Shown: piece by piece, positions 1 through 9,316 of the stretch
Position numbering within the stretch: the first letter of the stretch is position 1
Layout: each line of letters starts with the position of its first letter
From: Maricaulis sp048270265
GTDB taxonomy: Bacteria; Pseudomonadota; Alphaproteobacteria; Caulobacterales; Maricaulaceae
Direction of reading: 5' to 3'
Assembly: GCF_048270265.1 (NCBI RefSeq)
Contig: NZ_JBLWTD010000001.1
Location: 1-64,000 of the forward strand
DNA: 64,000 nt
The notes under the pieces: model-generated
The model's input: only the letters and a program-made list of their open reading frames with translations
Databases searched by the model: none
Told to the model about the DNA's origin: nothing
Position numbers and translations under genes: made by a program

Positions 1-538
<538 letters not shown>

Positions 539-629
539 TCAACGATGTTCATGCACGGCGATTGCTTCGCCTGTGCATCAAGCACCTCAAACAGGATTGT
601 CTCTTCAAAAACATGAAATCTAACGCGCT

Positions 630-747
630 GACCGGGTGGTTATTGCAAGGGGATCGCACCCGTTCCCATCCCGAACACGACCGTTAAGACCCTTAGCGCC
701 GATGGTACTGCATCTCAAGGTGTGGGAGAGTAGGTCGCCGCCCGGTC
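630..747 (+). rRNA. rrf: 5S ribosomal RNA
   Basis: The 118-nt segment has the universal 5S core with CCCATCCCGAACACG near 666 and GGGAGAGTAGGTCGCCGCC near 724. Its ends, GACCGGGTGG and CCGCCCGGTC, pair to form helix I. A longer flanking inverted repeat (ATGAAATCTAACG at 613 and its complement ending near 763) would form the processing stalk around the mature 5S. It lies about 90 nt after 23S in the normal rRNA operon order. Confidence 0.95.
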
Positions 748-792
748 TGCACGTTAGATTTCATGATCCTCCACACGCAATTCAATCAAATC

Positions 793-817
793 AACCGCTC
801 TTCGGCGCGGTTTTTTT
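793..817 (+). terminator. Rho-independent terminator of the rRNA operon
   Basis: AACCGC and GCGGTT form a hairpin across a short TCTTCGGC loop and are followed immediately by a run of seven T residues. It lies 46 nt past 5S. It separates 5S from tRNA-fMet, so that tRNA may be expressed from its own promoter. Confidence 0.85.
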
Positions 818-971
818 GTGTCCGGATTCCTGGGCTTTTGACGGTTTTCTGACTGATTTTCGGGCAAAACCCCCTCATTTCGCGCTTATCCCCGGCCTGA
901 TACCCGGCACCAGGACCGATCTGGAGCCCTGTTGGTGCCGCGATCGGCGGCAATCCGTCGTTGAAGGGGCC

Positions 972-2237
972 TCAGGCGCGTTCGCGCAGCCACAGGCTGG
1001 CCAGGATTTTCACCCCCGCCTGCACCGGTTCGCCGGCATGCAGCGACATCGGATCGCCCTGGCCGGCCGCGTCGGTATTGGCAAAGCTGAGCGCATCGCC
1101 GCTGGCGCCGGTCCAGCTGATGTCCAGGCGCGGAAACACGGTGGCACCGCCGCTGAACTCCTGGTTGAGCCGCACCAGCGTGGTCGCAATCCGCTGGCCC
1201 CGCCGGGCGAGATCCGCCGCCGTGACCGGCCCGGTATCACTGAGATAATCGACATGCGGCCGGTATTGATCGCCCGGCCGGTAGAGCAGCACAGCCAGCG
1301 GCTCACCCTGATCGAAAGTGCCGCCGGCCAGCATCGCCATGCGCATCTTGATCGCCCATAACACCAGATCCATCGCCCCGTCCGGCAGCGCCGCGGTCAG
1401 CGACTGCCGGTAGGGATCGGGCCGGGGTTGTCCCGTCAGCGGGTCAAACACCTGGGCCGGCTTGAGCAGGGAGGCCGCCTGGGCGGCCAGGTAATCGCAC
1501 AGCATCGCCGGCAGGAAGCCGGTCGACCGCGCCACGCGTGGCGCCGGGTGGATGGTCTCGGCCGGGGCCGCGGGCTCAAGAATGGCAGCAAGCAGTGGCT
1601 CGGCCGCAGGCCAGTCGGGCGCGGCGGTGCCGGATGGTGCGGTGGCGGCGGCCTCGGGCAGGGCGGTTGTCGCCGTGATCAGGGCGCTCGCCAGCGGGTG
1701 ACCGGACCGGCCCAGCGCCGGCGCCAGGCGCCGCGCCACGGGACTGATCCTTCCGGTCTCGAGCGCCAGGCGCAACAGGGCCGCGATCGCGGCCGCGCTG
1801 CCAGCCTCGGCGGCTGTCTCCAGCAGGGGGCCGCACAGGGGCGGGTCCGCGGGGGCCGCGCCATCGGTCATCAGGGCCGAGAGCAGCGCAATTTCCGTCA
1901 TCGCCAGGGCATCGCCATTGCGCGCCGCCTCGATCCGCTGCGCCAGGGCGGCGGCGGGATCGGCCGTCACGCCATAGCCGCTGGCGCGGATGAAGGCCCC
2001 ATGCCGCCGCAATGGCGGCGTGTCCGGCGCCGAGAACACGGTTTCAGCGGCGGCGGGCTTCGCGCCGGCCGGGGCCGATGGATCCGCACTCATCTGCAAT
2101 AACAGGCTCGCACAGCCGGCATCTCCGCCGGTGGTGGCGGTGCGCAGCCCGGCGAGGGCCGCCTCATATCGGCCATTGCGCCAGTCCAGGAGGGCCTGGT
2201 CGAAGGGATCGGGCAGGGTTTTGCTGTCATTGCTCAT
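972..2237 (-). CDS. 2OG-Fe(II) oxygenase family protein (prolyl 4-hydroxylase-like)
   Basis: The 421-residue product ends in a 2-oxoglutarate/Fe(II) dioxygenase fold. The iron ligands are visible as HVD at about residues 328-330 and a second His near 400 in SLHAGEP. A Lys near 410 is placed to bind 2-oxoglutarate. The phrase FSGGATVFPRL is typical of prolyl-4-hydroxylase-like members. The N-terminal 300 residues are Ala-rich and suggest SEL1/TPR-type helical repeats, but no clean repeat could be delimited. The ATG at 2237 (MSNDSK) was chosen because the open frame upstream adds 33 residues of unlikely composition. The substrate is unknown; a protein or small-molecule hydroxylase is all that can be said. 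It stands alone, antisense to nothing else convincing. Confidence 0.82.
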   Translation of the reverse strand: MSNDSKTLPDPFDQALLDWRNGRYEAALAGLRTATTGGDAGCASLLLQMSADPSAPAGAKPAAAETVFSAPDTPPLRRHGAFIRASGYGVTADPAAALAQRIEAARNGDALAMTEIALLSALMTDGAAPADPPLCGPLLETAAEAGSAAAIAALLRLALETGRISPVARRLAPALGRSGHPLASALITATTALPEAAATAPSGTAAPDWPAAEPLLAAILEPAAPAETIHPAPRVARSTGFLPAMLCDYLAAQAASLLKPAQVFDPLTGQPRPDPYRQSLTAALPDGAMDLVLWAIKMRMAMLAGGTFDQGEPLAVLLYRPGDQYRPHVDYLSDTGPVTAADLARRGQRIATTLVRLNQEFSGGATVFPRLDISWTGASGDALSFANTDAAGQGDPMSLHAGEPVQAGVKILASLWLRERA

Positions 2238-2357
2238 GGCCACAAGTCTAGGCCCATTTCCCCCTTGCAGGCAAAGCGCAGCTGCCGCCTTGACGCACCC
2301 GCCGCGCCAGCCTACATACGCGCCTCTCCCGGGCATCGCCCCGGGCAGACATCCTGA

Positions 2358-2434
<77 letters not shown>

Positions 2435-2442
2435 AAGAAAAG

Positions 2443-2473
2443 CCCGTCAACTCATCGAGTTGGCGGGTTTTTT
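2443..2473 (+). terminator. Rho-independent terminator after tRNA-fMet
   Basis: An 11-bp stem (CCCGTCAACTC with GAGTTGGCGGG, one G-T pair, ATC loop) is followed by six T residues. It starts 9 nt after the tRNA. Confidence 0.92.
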
Positions 2474-2502
2474 GATTCTGGGTTGGGGCGCGGCGCGGAA
2501 GA

Positions 2503-3177
2503 TCAGCGCGTGAGATATTCAGCGTCTCCGGTGACCCAGCCGAGATGGAAGGGTCGCCCGGGTACGCTTATGGCTCGTGGCAACCCGCCTGTCTCGCCTG
2601 GTGCACCCAGCTCGGCAGTGAAGGCGGCGAAATCCTCGTGCCAGGCCCGGGTCCGCGAGAAGGAGTGCACGATCATGATGGCAAGGTCGGCCTTGAATCG
2701 GTCAGCCTCGATTATGGCCGACGCCGAGCGGTGGAAGAGCTGATAGCGCAGCTCCGGCGCCGGTGGGTAGCTCACACCCAACAGGGTGCAGAGATGTTGG
2801 AGGCGCTCGATCTTGCCGGGACTGGGCTGTTTGAACCATTCGCCGATGCTCGGCCCGAAGGGTTCATTGACCTTGCCCTCGATCATCACGGCGGCGGTTT
2901 GCGCCCCGATCCGGCAGAACATGAAGGCGTCATTCTGACTATCGGTAGCGCCGCCGGGCAGGGGGACCTTGTACTCGGGGATGATGAGCAGCGGCTCAGG
3001 TTCGGCGCCCCATTGATTGCGGATTGCCGTTGCGACCTCGGAGGGCAGGCCATCGGCCCCTTCCCAGCAATAGGCCAATGATTTGGCGGAGTAACCGGTC
3101 TTCCAGTGCAGGTCGGGCTTGGCCAGAAATTGCTTCCAGTCCTCCGGTCCGCTGGTGGGTTTGTAGATGGGCGGCAT
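2503..3177 (-). CDS. Conserved protein of unknown function, possible nuclease-like fold
   Basis: The product is 224 residues from the ATG at 3177 (MPPIYKPTSG). The frame stays open upstream to 3249, but that extension looks random. No signal peptide or membrane segment is seen. The N-terminal half has a WKTGYSAKSLAYCWE segment. The middle has AVMIEGKVNEPFG, where E-x-K after hydrophobic residues recalls part of a PD-(D/E)XK nuclease core; this is only a resemblance. Tryptophan and aromatic content are high, as in soluble enzymes. It neighbours tRNA-fMet and diverges from a small zinc-finger gene, which gives no functional hint. Function is not assigned. Confidence 0.7.
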   Translation of the reverse strand: MPPIYKPTSGPEDWKQFLAKPDLHWKTGYSAKSLAYCWEGADGLPSEVATAIRNQWGAEPEPLLIIPEYKVPLPGGATDSQNDAFMFCRIGAQTAAVMIEGKVNEPFGPSIGEWFKQPSPGKIERLQHLCTLLGVSYPPAPELRYQLFHRSASAIIEADRFKADLAIMIVHSFSRTRAWHEDFAAFTAELGAPGETGGLPRAISVPGRPFHLGWVTGDAEYLTR

Positions 3178-3438
3178 GATCAGGTGTCTCCGGCTCGTGG
3201 CCAATTTCCGGCGCAGCGGTGTGCACGAAAACGAGCTTGTCACCTCCATCCTAGCGCCTCATTCGGCTGATTGCATTCGGTATCATGGGGGGCTGAAGAA
3301 CCGGAATTATGGGATGGGACCAATGAAACCCTGCCGCCGCCCCGCACGGCCCGGCTTCCGCCCGGCGCGCCTGTCCGGCTTGATTTTTCGCCCCGAATGG
3401 CCACCTCTTGGAGGTTGAGCACAGGTGGAGACGGGCCA

Positions 3439-3702
3439 ATGGCCGGCGGATGGACCCGGGACGGGGCGATACAGGACCAGATCGACGATACGGTGTCGGA
3501 TGCGCTCGAGCATGCGCGCAGCAGGATGCCGTCGGGCGAGAGTGCGGAATTCTGTGTGGAGTGCGGCGAGGCGATTCCCGAGCCGCGGCGGCTGGCCGTG
3601 CCGGGCGTGCGGACCTGTATTGCCTGTCAGTCGCAGCGCGATGGCCAGCGCGCGGCGTCCAGCTTCAATCGCCGGGGCAGCAAGGATAGCCAGCTCAAAT
3701 AG
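3439..3702 (+). CDS. DksA/TraR-family C4 zinc-finger protein (short form)
   Basis: The 87-residue product carries a four-cysteine zinc finger, C-V-E-C-G-E then C-I-A-C-Q, in the spacing and wording of the DksA/TraR family, preceded by a helical Asp/Glu-rich segment. It is much shorter than true DksA (about 150 residues) and resembles the TraR/YbiI class, which binds the RNA polymerase secondary channel or remains uncharacterised. The ATG at 3439 (MAGGWTRDG) sits after GGTGGAG. The same frame is open from 3271, but that part is Pro/Arg-rich shadow sequence. The gene is monocistronic between two minus-strand genes. Confidence 0.8.
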   Translation: MAGGWTRDGAIQDQIDDTVSDALEHARSRMPSGESAEFCVECGEAIPEPRRLAVPGVRTCIACQSQRDGQRAASSFNRRGSKDSQLK

Positions 3703-3747
3703 GGCGTTTGGCTGAGCTGCCGGGGCTGCCGGGCGAGCGCCCGGTCC

Positions 3748-4251
3748 TCAGCCGGGTCTCACCATCCCCATGCGCTGATAGAAGCCGATGGCTCCGGAAG
3801 GATTGTCGGCGGCGACCTTCAGATCCACCTCGGTGACGCCGAGCAGCTGAAAACTGCGGAAGATCTCCGTCATCATCGCCCGACCCAGGCCGCGGCCGCG
3901 CCAGGGGGCGGCGATGGCGATATCCTTGACGAAGCCAAGGCTCCAGCACTGGGCGAAGCCGGCGAGGGCGCCGGTCGCGTCGTCGATGGCGACGAAGCAC
4001 AGTTCGGGGCGGTATTCCGGATCGGCGGTCAGGGCCGCCCACCAGGTTTCGAAATCGAGCACATCACCACCGCCCTCCGCATAGGCGGCATTGAGCAGGG
4101 CGCGGGCGGCGCGGGCATGGCGCCGCGGCTCGAACTCGGCCCGCACCAGGCCGGCCGGCCAGATGGGGGTGTAATGGGTGGCGGGGTCGATGTGTTTGCG
4201 CAGATGGATTGCAACAGGGGCCATGGGCGGGCTTCCAGCGTGAACGGCCAT
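3748..4251 (-). CDS. GNAT-family N-acetyltransferase
   Basis: The 167-residue protein has the GNAT acetyl-CoA binding motif RGRGLG at residues 118-123, preceded by the FVKDIAIA strand and followed by a helix. The C-terminal NPSGAIGFYQRMGM is the classic N-x-x-A-x-x-F-Y segment. The catalytic domain covers about residues 33-165. The acceptor substrate cannot be read from the sequence. An internal ATG at residue 10 (MAPVAIHL, 4224) is an equally plausible start. It converges with the zinc-finger gene, 45 bp apart. Confidence 0.85.
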   Translation of the reverse strand: MAVHAGSPPMAPVAIHLRKHIDPATHYTPIWPAGLVRAEFEPRRHARAARALLNAAYAEGGGDVLDFETWWAALTADPEYRPELCFVAIDDATGALAGFAQCWSLGFVKDIAIAAPWRGRGLGRAMMTEIFRSFQLLGVTEVDLKVAADNPSGAIGFYQRMGMVRPG

Positions 4252-4740
4252 GCGGCGATCGCGGCCGCGCGCGTCAATTTATGGCGGCATTGAGCGCCGC
4301 CACTACCCCATCTTATCCCCGCCTCCCCCCGGGCGGCTAGACTGGCCACTGTTGCCGCGTCCGGCGGACCGGTTCCGGCCCGGCCGCAACGGGCGATCAG
4401 GGAGGGGGATTTGAAGACAAGGCCAGCGCAGATCGAGGTGAGAAATGCGGCGGGATCTGTAACGTTCCGGAACCAAAGGGAAAACATCCGGCAGATCGCC
4501 GGAAGCCGGGCGATCCGGAGCACTCCGGAGACACATGGGGGCACACCAGGGGCAGATCCGGAGGCATGAAGGACAGCCGGGGAACCCATGCGGGGATGAT
4601 ACGGGCCAGGCCGGAGCCGGGCCGGCGGCCGCCTGTCGCCAGCATGAACGCCGCACTCAGGCTTCACTCAGGCGCGAGACGGCATCTTCCCCTCATCGCC
4701 CTTCGGACATTTCGCCCGGCGGCTAACAGGAGCAAGACCC
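4252..4740. other. Intergenic region upstream of the curlin-like gene
   Basis: No gene is supported in these 489 bases; the open frames here have shadow-type Pro/Arg composition. The stretch separates two divergent genes and so must hold both promoters. The only clear signal is AACAGGAGC at about 4726, the ribosome binding site for the gene at 4741. The segment near 4465-4530 has several partly self-complementary CCGGA/TCCGG words but no single strong hairpin. Confidence 0.5.
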
Positions 4741-5244
4741 ATGTCACTTCGTCGTTTCTTCATGGCCGGCCTGGCGCTGGCGTCCCTGGCCGCCGTCAGC
4801 GGTGCTGCCGAGGCTCAATCCCGCGGCCACCACGCGGCCCAGACCCGCGAGGCGCTGCGCAATTCGCGTCCCGTCGCGATGGAATCCAATGCCCGCGGCT
4901 ATTCTCCGGTCCTGAATATCTACCAGGATATGCGCCGGGGTTTCGAACAGGGCGTTTCCGTCAACCAGAACGGTCACAACAATGGCGCCTCGCTGTTCCA
5001 GAACGGACGCAATGGCACCATGTCGCTGCAGCAATACGGCAATGACCTCTCTGCCAATCTCTACCAGAACGGCGATGGCAATATCGTCGCCGTCGCCCAG
5101 GTCGGCGAAGGCAGCACCGTCAACACGGTGCAGGAGGGCAATAACAATGTTCTCGGGGTCATCCAGGTCGGCAATGGCCAGCACCAGACCTACACCCAGG
5201 TCGGTGATGGCAATGCGGATATCATCTTCAGCTTCGGCTGGTAG
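4741..5244 (+). CDS. Curlin-repeat (CsgA/CsgB-like) secreted protein
   Basis: The 167-residue product begins with a signal peptide (MSLRRFFMAGLALASLAA, cleavage near AEA-QS). From about residue 70 it consists of imperfect Gln/Asn/Gly repeats of the curlin type, spaced about 20 residues: VNQNGHNNGASLFQNG, LQQYGND, LYQNGDGN, AQVGEGS, VQEGNNN, IQVGNGQ, TQVGDGN. Each repeat shows Q-x-G-x-x-N. Curlin repeats stack into amyloid beta-arcades on the cell surface, so an extracellular amyloid or matrix role is likely. No csgG, csgE or csgF secretion genes are adjacent, so export must rely on genes elsewhere. A strong Shine-Dalgarno precedes the ATG. Confidence 0.85.
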   Translation: MSLRRFFMAGLALASLAAVSGAAEAQSRGHHAAQTREALRNSRPVAMESNARGYSPVLNIYQDMRRGFEQGVSVNQNGHNNGASLFQNGRNGTMSLQQYGNDLSANLYQNGDGNIVAVAQVGEGSTVNTVQEGNNNVLGVIQVGNGQHQTYTQVGDGNADIIFSFGW

Positions 5245-5254
5245 TTCAGACCCG

Positions 5255-5288
5255 GCTGCTGCTGCCCGCTGACCCGCGGAGCAGCAGC
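5255..5288. terminator. Hairpin between convergent genes, probable terminator
   Basis: GCTGCTGCT and AGCAGCAGC form a perfect 9-bp stem between the stop of the curlin-like gene and the stop of thrC. No T-run follows on either side, so activity as an intrinsic terminator is uncertain. Confidence 0.45.
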
Positions 5289-5295
5289 GCGCCGG

Positions 5296-6591
5296 TCAAT
5301 TTTCTGCCGGCGCCCCGAGCTGCGCCGCAAGGGCTTCGAGCGTTGCCGCGATATCGCTGACATGCACCGGCCGCTCCAGCACTTCAGCCAGCGCCGGTGG
5401 CGGTGTCAGCCGCAGGCCGATCAGCGGCTCCACCACATCGGCAAATTTGTAGGGATGCGCCGTCGCTGCGGCGATCCAGGGCCGTTCGGCCTGTGTTTCC
5501 GGTGTCATCCGGGCAAAGGCCTCCAGAGCGGTGGCCGTGTGCGGGCAGGCGATATAGCCGCTCTGCTGATGGCTCGCGGCAATGCGCGCGCGGATGGCTT
5601 CATCCTCGACCCGCACCACATCCTCGATCAATTCATCCCCAAAACCCGACAGACGTTCGAAATTGCTCGGCGCGCCGACATCCATTGCATTGGCCAAAGT
5701 CGCGATCGACTGGCGGGCGGTGTATTCGCCGCTCGCATGCCAGTCGGCGAGGGTGCCATTGGCATTCGTCGCCAGCACGACCGGTCCGATCGGCAGGCCG
5801 CAGGCGCGCGCCAGCACGGCGGCAAAGGCATTGCCCAGATTGCCGGTCGGCGCGATCAGGCCGGGCTTGATCCCCGTCGCCTTGAACACATCCAGACTGG
5901 CCCGGGCCCAATAGGCCATTTGCGGCAACAGCCGTCCGATACTGATCGAATTGGCCGAGGTCAGCCCGTGGCGGGCGCTGAGCGCCCTGTCGGCAAAGGC
6001 CGACTTGACGAGGCGCTGGCAGGCGTCGAAATCGCCCGTCACCCGCAAGGCCGTCACCGGTTCACGCCAGCAGCACAATTGCCGTTCCTGGAAGGCGGAG
6101 ATCCGTCCCCGGGGAAACAGGATCACGGCGCGGGCATGGCGCGCGCCCTCGGCCGCACAGCCGACCGCGCCGCCGGTATCGCCCGATGTGGCGGCGAGCA
6201 CGGTGATCGGATCGTCAGCGCTGGCAATGGCATCGAAGGCCCGGAACAGGAAGCGGGCCCCGAAATCCTTGAAGGCCCCGGTCGGCCCGTGGAACAGCTC
6301 GAGCACCTGCAGGCCGGGCTCGCTCTTGTCGGGCGTTACCAATGGCAGCGGAAAATCAAAGGCCGAGGCACAGATCGCCTCCAGCGGCTGCGCCAGTGGC
6401 GAGCCGGCAAAGAAGGGCGCGAGCAAGCGGTTGGCGAGGGCACCCAGGCTGGCATTCCCGGCAAAATCACCCGGCTCGAACTGCGGCAAGGTCTCGGGCA
6501 GGTAGAGCCCGCCATCGGGCGCGACGCCGGCACGCAGGGCCTTGTCGGCGCTGACCAGCGGCGCCTGGCCGCGTGTGCTGCGATATCTCAT
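5296..6591 (-). CDS. thrC: Threonine synthase
   Basis: The 431-residue protein converts O-phosphohomoserine to threonine using pyridoxal phosphate. It begins with the family signature MRYRSTRG. The PLP lysine is K108 in GPTGAFKDFG, and the phosphate-binding loop is ATSGDTGGA near 145. NSISIGRLLPQMAYW is also characteristic. Length matches bacterial class II threonine synthases. It is the last gene of the thr operon: its ATG overlaps the thrB stop as ATGA, which implies translational coupling. Confidence 0.96.
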   Translation of the reverse strand: MRYRSTRGQAPLVSADKALRAGVAPDGGLYLPETLPQFEPGDFAGNASLGALANRLLAPFFAGSPLAQPLEAICASAFDFPLPLVTPDKSEPGLQVLELFHGPTGAFKDFGARFLFRAFDAIASADDPITVLAATSGDTGGAVGCAAEGARHARAVILFPRGRISAFQERQLCCWREPVTALRVTGDFDACQRLVKSAFADRALSARHGLTSANSISIGRLLPQMAYWARASLDVFKATGIKPGLIAPTGNLGNAFAAVLARACGLPIGPVVLATNANGTLADWHASGEYTARQSIATLANAMDVGAPSNFERLSGFGDELIEDVVRVEDEAIRARIAASHQQSGYIACPHTATALEAFARMTPETQAERPWIAAATAHPYKFADVVEPLIGLRLTPPPALAEVLERPVHVSDIAATLEALAAQLGAPAEN

Positions 6592-7532
6592 GCCACCGGC
6601 TCCAGCCGCAAACCATCACAGATGAGGGGCGCATGATAGGGCCGCGCGCCGCAACCGGCCGCCGCAAAGGCCGCCGCCATCGCCGAGCCGCAGGCTTTCG
6701 CCTGATCGTCCGGCACCCAGGCAAAGACCGACGGGCCGGATCCGGAGAAGGAACAGCCCAGCGCCCCGGCCTCCAGTGCTGCGGCCTGCACCGCTGCGAG
6801 TTCCGGCAGCAGCGGCAGGCGCTGCGGCTCGATCAAGACATCGCGCAGCCCGCTGGCGATCAGTTCGCGATCATTGCTGGCACAGCCGGCCACGAAGCTG
6901 GCGATGTTGCGCGCATGTTCGACGGCGATGTCCTTGGAAATGCTGTCAGAGAGGAGTTCGCGGGCGCGGCGGGTCTCGATCTTGCGCTCCGGGTGAAACA
7001 GGATGCAGGCAATGCCATCCGGCAGCGGCAGGCGCCGGATCAGCGGCGGATCAAGCCGTGCCGCGATCACCAGACCGCCGAGCAGGGAGGCCATGACATT
7101 GTCCCAGGGCGGCGGATCGGCAGAGACGCGCTCGCCCTGCATCGCGGGAAGCAGGAGGTCCCCGGTCTCGAAGGGCGTCTCCAGCAAGGCATTGACGGCG
7201 CCGGCCGCAGCGACCGCCGAAGCGGCCGATCCGCCCATGCCGGCACTCAGTGGGACGCCCTTGTGAATATCAATCCGGCAGCCGAATCCGGCACCGGCCG
7301 CGTCCAGCACGGCCTGGCCTGCGGCGAGGGCGCAATTGCGGTTCACTTCGGCGGGCAGGTCCTGGACCAGGCCGGAGACCGTGCCCAGCTGTACGCCGGG
7401 CGCGCGGGTACGGTGCGCGGTGACGCTGTCGCGCACGGCATCGAAGGCGAGGCCGAGCACGTCAAAACCGACGCCGACATTGCCGATACTGGCAGGCGCC
7501 GAGGCGCGGGCCGAACTGGGAGCCGATGTCAT
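6588..7532 (-). CDS. thrB: Homoserine kinase, GHMP family
   Basis: The 314-residue protein is a GHMP-superfamily homoserine kinase, which phosphorylates homoserine with ATP to make the ThrC substrate. The ATP-binding motif PLSAGMGGSAAS lies at residues 94-105. The N-terminal APASIGNVGVGFDVLG and the C-terminal GCSFSGSGPSVFAW complete the three GHMP motifs. This is the E. coli ThrB type. Many alphaproteobacteria instead use an unrelated APH-fold homoserine kinase, so the type is notable. ATGA overlaps join it to the genes on both sides. Confidence 0.96.
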   Translation of the reverse strand: MTSAPSSARASAPASIGNVGVGFDVLGLAFDAVRDSVTAHRTRAPGVQLGTVSGLVQDLPAEVNRNCALAAGQAVLDAAGAGFGCRIDIHKGVPLSAGMGGSAASAVAAAGAVNALLETPFETGDLLLPAMQGERVSADPPPWDNVMASLLGGLVIAARLDPPLIRRLPLPDGIACILFHPERKIETRRARELLSDSISKDIAVEHARNIASFVAGCASNDRELIASGLRDVLIEPQRLPLLPELAAVQAAALEAGALGCSFSGSGPSVFAWVPDDQAKACGSAMAAAFAAAGCGARPYHAPLICDGLRLEPVA

Positions 7533-9316
7533 GCGATTTCTTCTCCCGGCATTCGTGCCGTCTGTGCGTACCGCTGCGGCCGCAGGCCGGCGGGTTGCTT
7601 GAGATGGCCACCGGCCAGGCGCTGTATGTCGACGATATCGGCGAACACTGCCTCTGCCGTCGGCCAGCGGCCGGCACCCTTGCCCTGCACATAGAGGGAT
7701 TCATGGGGAAGTTGAACGAGAAAGCCGTTCTCCTCATTGCGCAGCTGCGCCAGGCGATGGTCCGGTTCAAGCGCACGCAGTTCGATCCGCGCCTCGATGC
7801 GGCCATCACTGCTGGCCGAGCAATGACCGACCTGCTTGAAGACCAGATTCTGCTCTGCGGCCGCCTGCATCCGGTGGGCCGAGAGGTCCGACAGGCTTTC
7901 CTTGGCGATGTCGCCGGGGGCGATGCTGACGCCGAAGGCGTGGCGGATAATGATGGCCAGCTTGTCGGCGGCATCGTCGCCATCGATATCGCCGCGCGGA
8001 TCGGCCTCGGCAAAGCCCAGGGCCTGGGCCTCGGCGATGGCATCGGCGAGCAGGGCACCTTCGCCCAGCCGGCCGAGAATGAAATTGCAGGTCCCGTTCA
8101 TCACCCCCTCCACCGAAAGCACGGCACCGGACTGGCTGACCCGGTCGAGGGTTTCCAGGATCGGGGCGCCGCCCCCCACAGCGGCCGAATAGCGCAAGTG
8201 CCGGCCGGAGTCGGCTGCGAGTTCGTGCAGCCGGTCGAAGTCGAGTGCGATCACCGCCTTGTTGGCGGTCACCAGATGCATGCCATCACGCAGTACGGAC
8301 TGGCTGAGGCTGCGGGCAACACCGGTGCCGCCGATGGTCTCGACGACGATATCAGGCTGGTTTTCCAGCGCCTCGGCCAGATCCTCGGTGAAGCGCAGGC
8401 CGGCCTGCCCGTTGCGGGCATGATCGAGCGCATTGCGCACCAGGACCGGGTTGAGCTGGAAGCGGCCGGGATGGGCCAGCAGATGTTCGCAGACGCCGGC
8501 GCCGACGGAACCATGCCCGAGCATGGCCACGCGCAGCGGGCGCACGCGGTGCCGGGCACCGGTTTTGGGCTGCACGGGGCCGATCCGCGTCGCGAAGGCC
8601 TTGCCCAGGGCGGCCACCTCGATGATGACGCCCAGCGACTGCGCCGCCTGGATCGCCTTGTCCTGCACCAGGCCGCGGCTGACACGTGCCGCTTCGGCAT
8701 AGTCGAGCTGGTCGAAGCGGTGGGCATCGGGCACGCGGGCCGGGTCGTCCGTATAGACGCCATCGACATCCTTGATCAGGCGGGCGCGGCTGGCGCCGAG
8801 CCAGTGGGCGAACATGACGGCCGTCAGGTCGGTGCCGCCGCGGCCCAGCGTTACCGGCCCGTCGGCGCCCTCGCCGAAAAAGCCCGGCGCGACAATGACA
8901 TCAGCCTGTTCGAAATGTGCCAGCACACGCGCCTTGTCGAGACCGGTCAGGTTCGCATCCAGCGACGAACCTTCGGCCTTGAGGCTCATTTCATGCGGGT
9001 CGAGCACTGCGGCCGTGATGCCGGCCCGCTGCAGGGCCAGCCCCATCAGGGCGGCCGATTTCAGCTCGCCGCAACGCACCAGCCGCGCCAGCATGGCATC
9101 GTGCGAGTTCTGGCCGACCGAGGCGCCGACGTCGAAGAGGGCATCGGTCTCGCCGTCGAGCGCTGAGACCACCGCGACGACCTTCTCGCCGGCGCGTGTG
9201 TGGCGGTAGACCTCATGGGCGGCGCGGGCATAGTCGTCGGCCGTGTGGAGCACGGAACTGCCGAATTTGAGAACGCAGAGCTTGGGTGCGGACGCTGGGC
9301 TGGCTGGAGATGTCAC
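7529..9316 (-). CDS. thrA: Bifunctional aspartokinase / homoserine dehydrogenase lacking ACT domains
   Basis: The product fuses an aspartokinase (residues about 12-250; KFGSS at 17-21, GRGGTD at 158-163, KDVDGVYTDDP near 182) directly to a homoserine dehydrogenase. The dehydrogenase has a Rossmann motif GHGSVGAG at 267-274, then VTANKAVIA, GGGAPILETL and GTCNFIL. E. coli ThrA, at about 820 residues, has ACT regulatory domains between the two parts; here the kinase runs straight into the dehydrogenase, giving about 595 residues. The GTG at 9316 was chosen because AAAGGA lies 8 nt upstream. An in-frame ATG at 9352 abuts the attenuator T-run and would have its binding site inside the hairpin. 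The protein supplies steps 1 and 3 of the aspartate-to-threonine route. Confidence 0.92.
   Translation of the reverse strand: MTSPASPASAPKLCVLKFGSSVLHTADDYARAAHEVYRHTRAGEKVVAVVSALDGETDALFDVGASVGQNSHDAMLARLVRCGELKSAALMGLALQRAGITAAVLDPHEMSLKAEGSSLDANLTGLDKARVLAHFEQADVIVAPGFFGEGADGPVTLGRGGTDLTAVMFAHWLGASRARLIKDVDGVYTDDPARVPDAHRFDQLDYAEAARVSRGLVQDKAIQAAQSLGVIIEVAALGKAFATRIGPVQPKTGARHRVRPLRVAMLGHGSVGAGVCEHLLAHPGRFQLNPVLVRNALDHARNGQAGLRFTEDLAEALENQPDIVVETIGGTGVARSLSQSVLRDGMHLVTANKAVIALDFDRLHELAADSGRHLRYSAAVGGGAPILETLDRVSQSGAVLSVEGVMNGTCNFILGRLGEGALLADAIAEAQALGFAEADPRGDIDGDDAADKLAIIIRHAFGVSIAPGDIAKESLSDLSAHRMQAAAEQNLVFKQVGHCSASSDGRIEARIELRALEPDHRLAQLRNEENGFLVQLPHESLYVQGKGAGRWPTAEAVFADIVDIQRLAGGHLKQPAGLRPQRYAQTARMPGEEIA

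Noticed and set aside
2503..3177. Calling the gene at 2503 a restriction-type nuclease
   Set aside because: Only an E-x-K-like fragment resembles PD-(D/E)XK; the other conserved acidic positions were not found with confidence.
4566..5045. A 159-codon plus-strand frame before and over the curlin-like gene
   Set aside because: It overlaps the curlin-like gene in another frame, lacks a ribosome binding site and shows shadow composition.
5255..5288. The hairpin here as a strong intrinsic terminator
   Set aside because: The stem is perfect but lacks a T-run on both strands, so it was kept at low confidence only.
5362..6636. A 424-codon plus-strand frame antisense to thrC and similar long antisense frames at 1428, 7526, 9867 and 34978
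   Set aside because: These are shadow frames of GC-rich genes: Arg/Gly/His-heavy composition, no domain signatures, and each lies fully over a well-supported gene.
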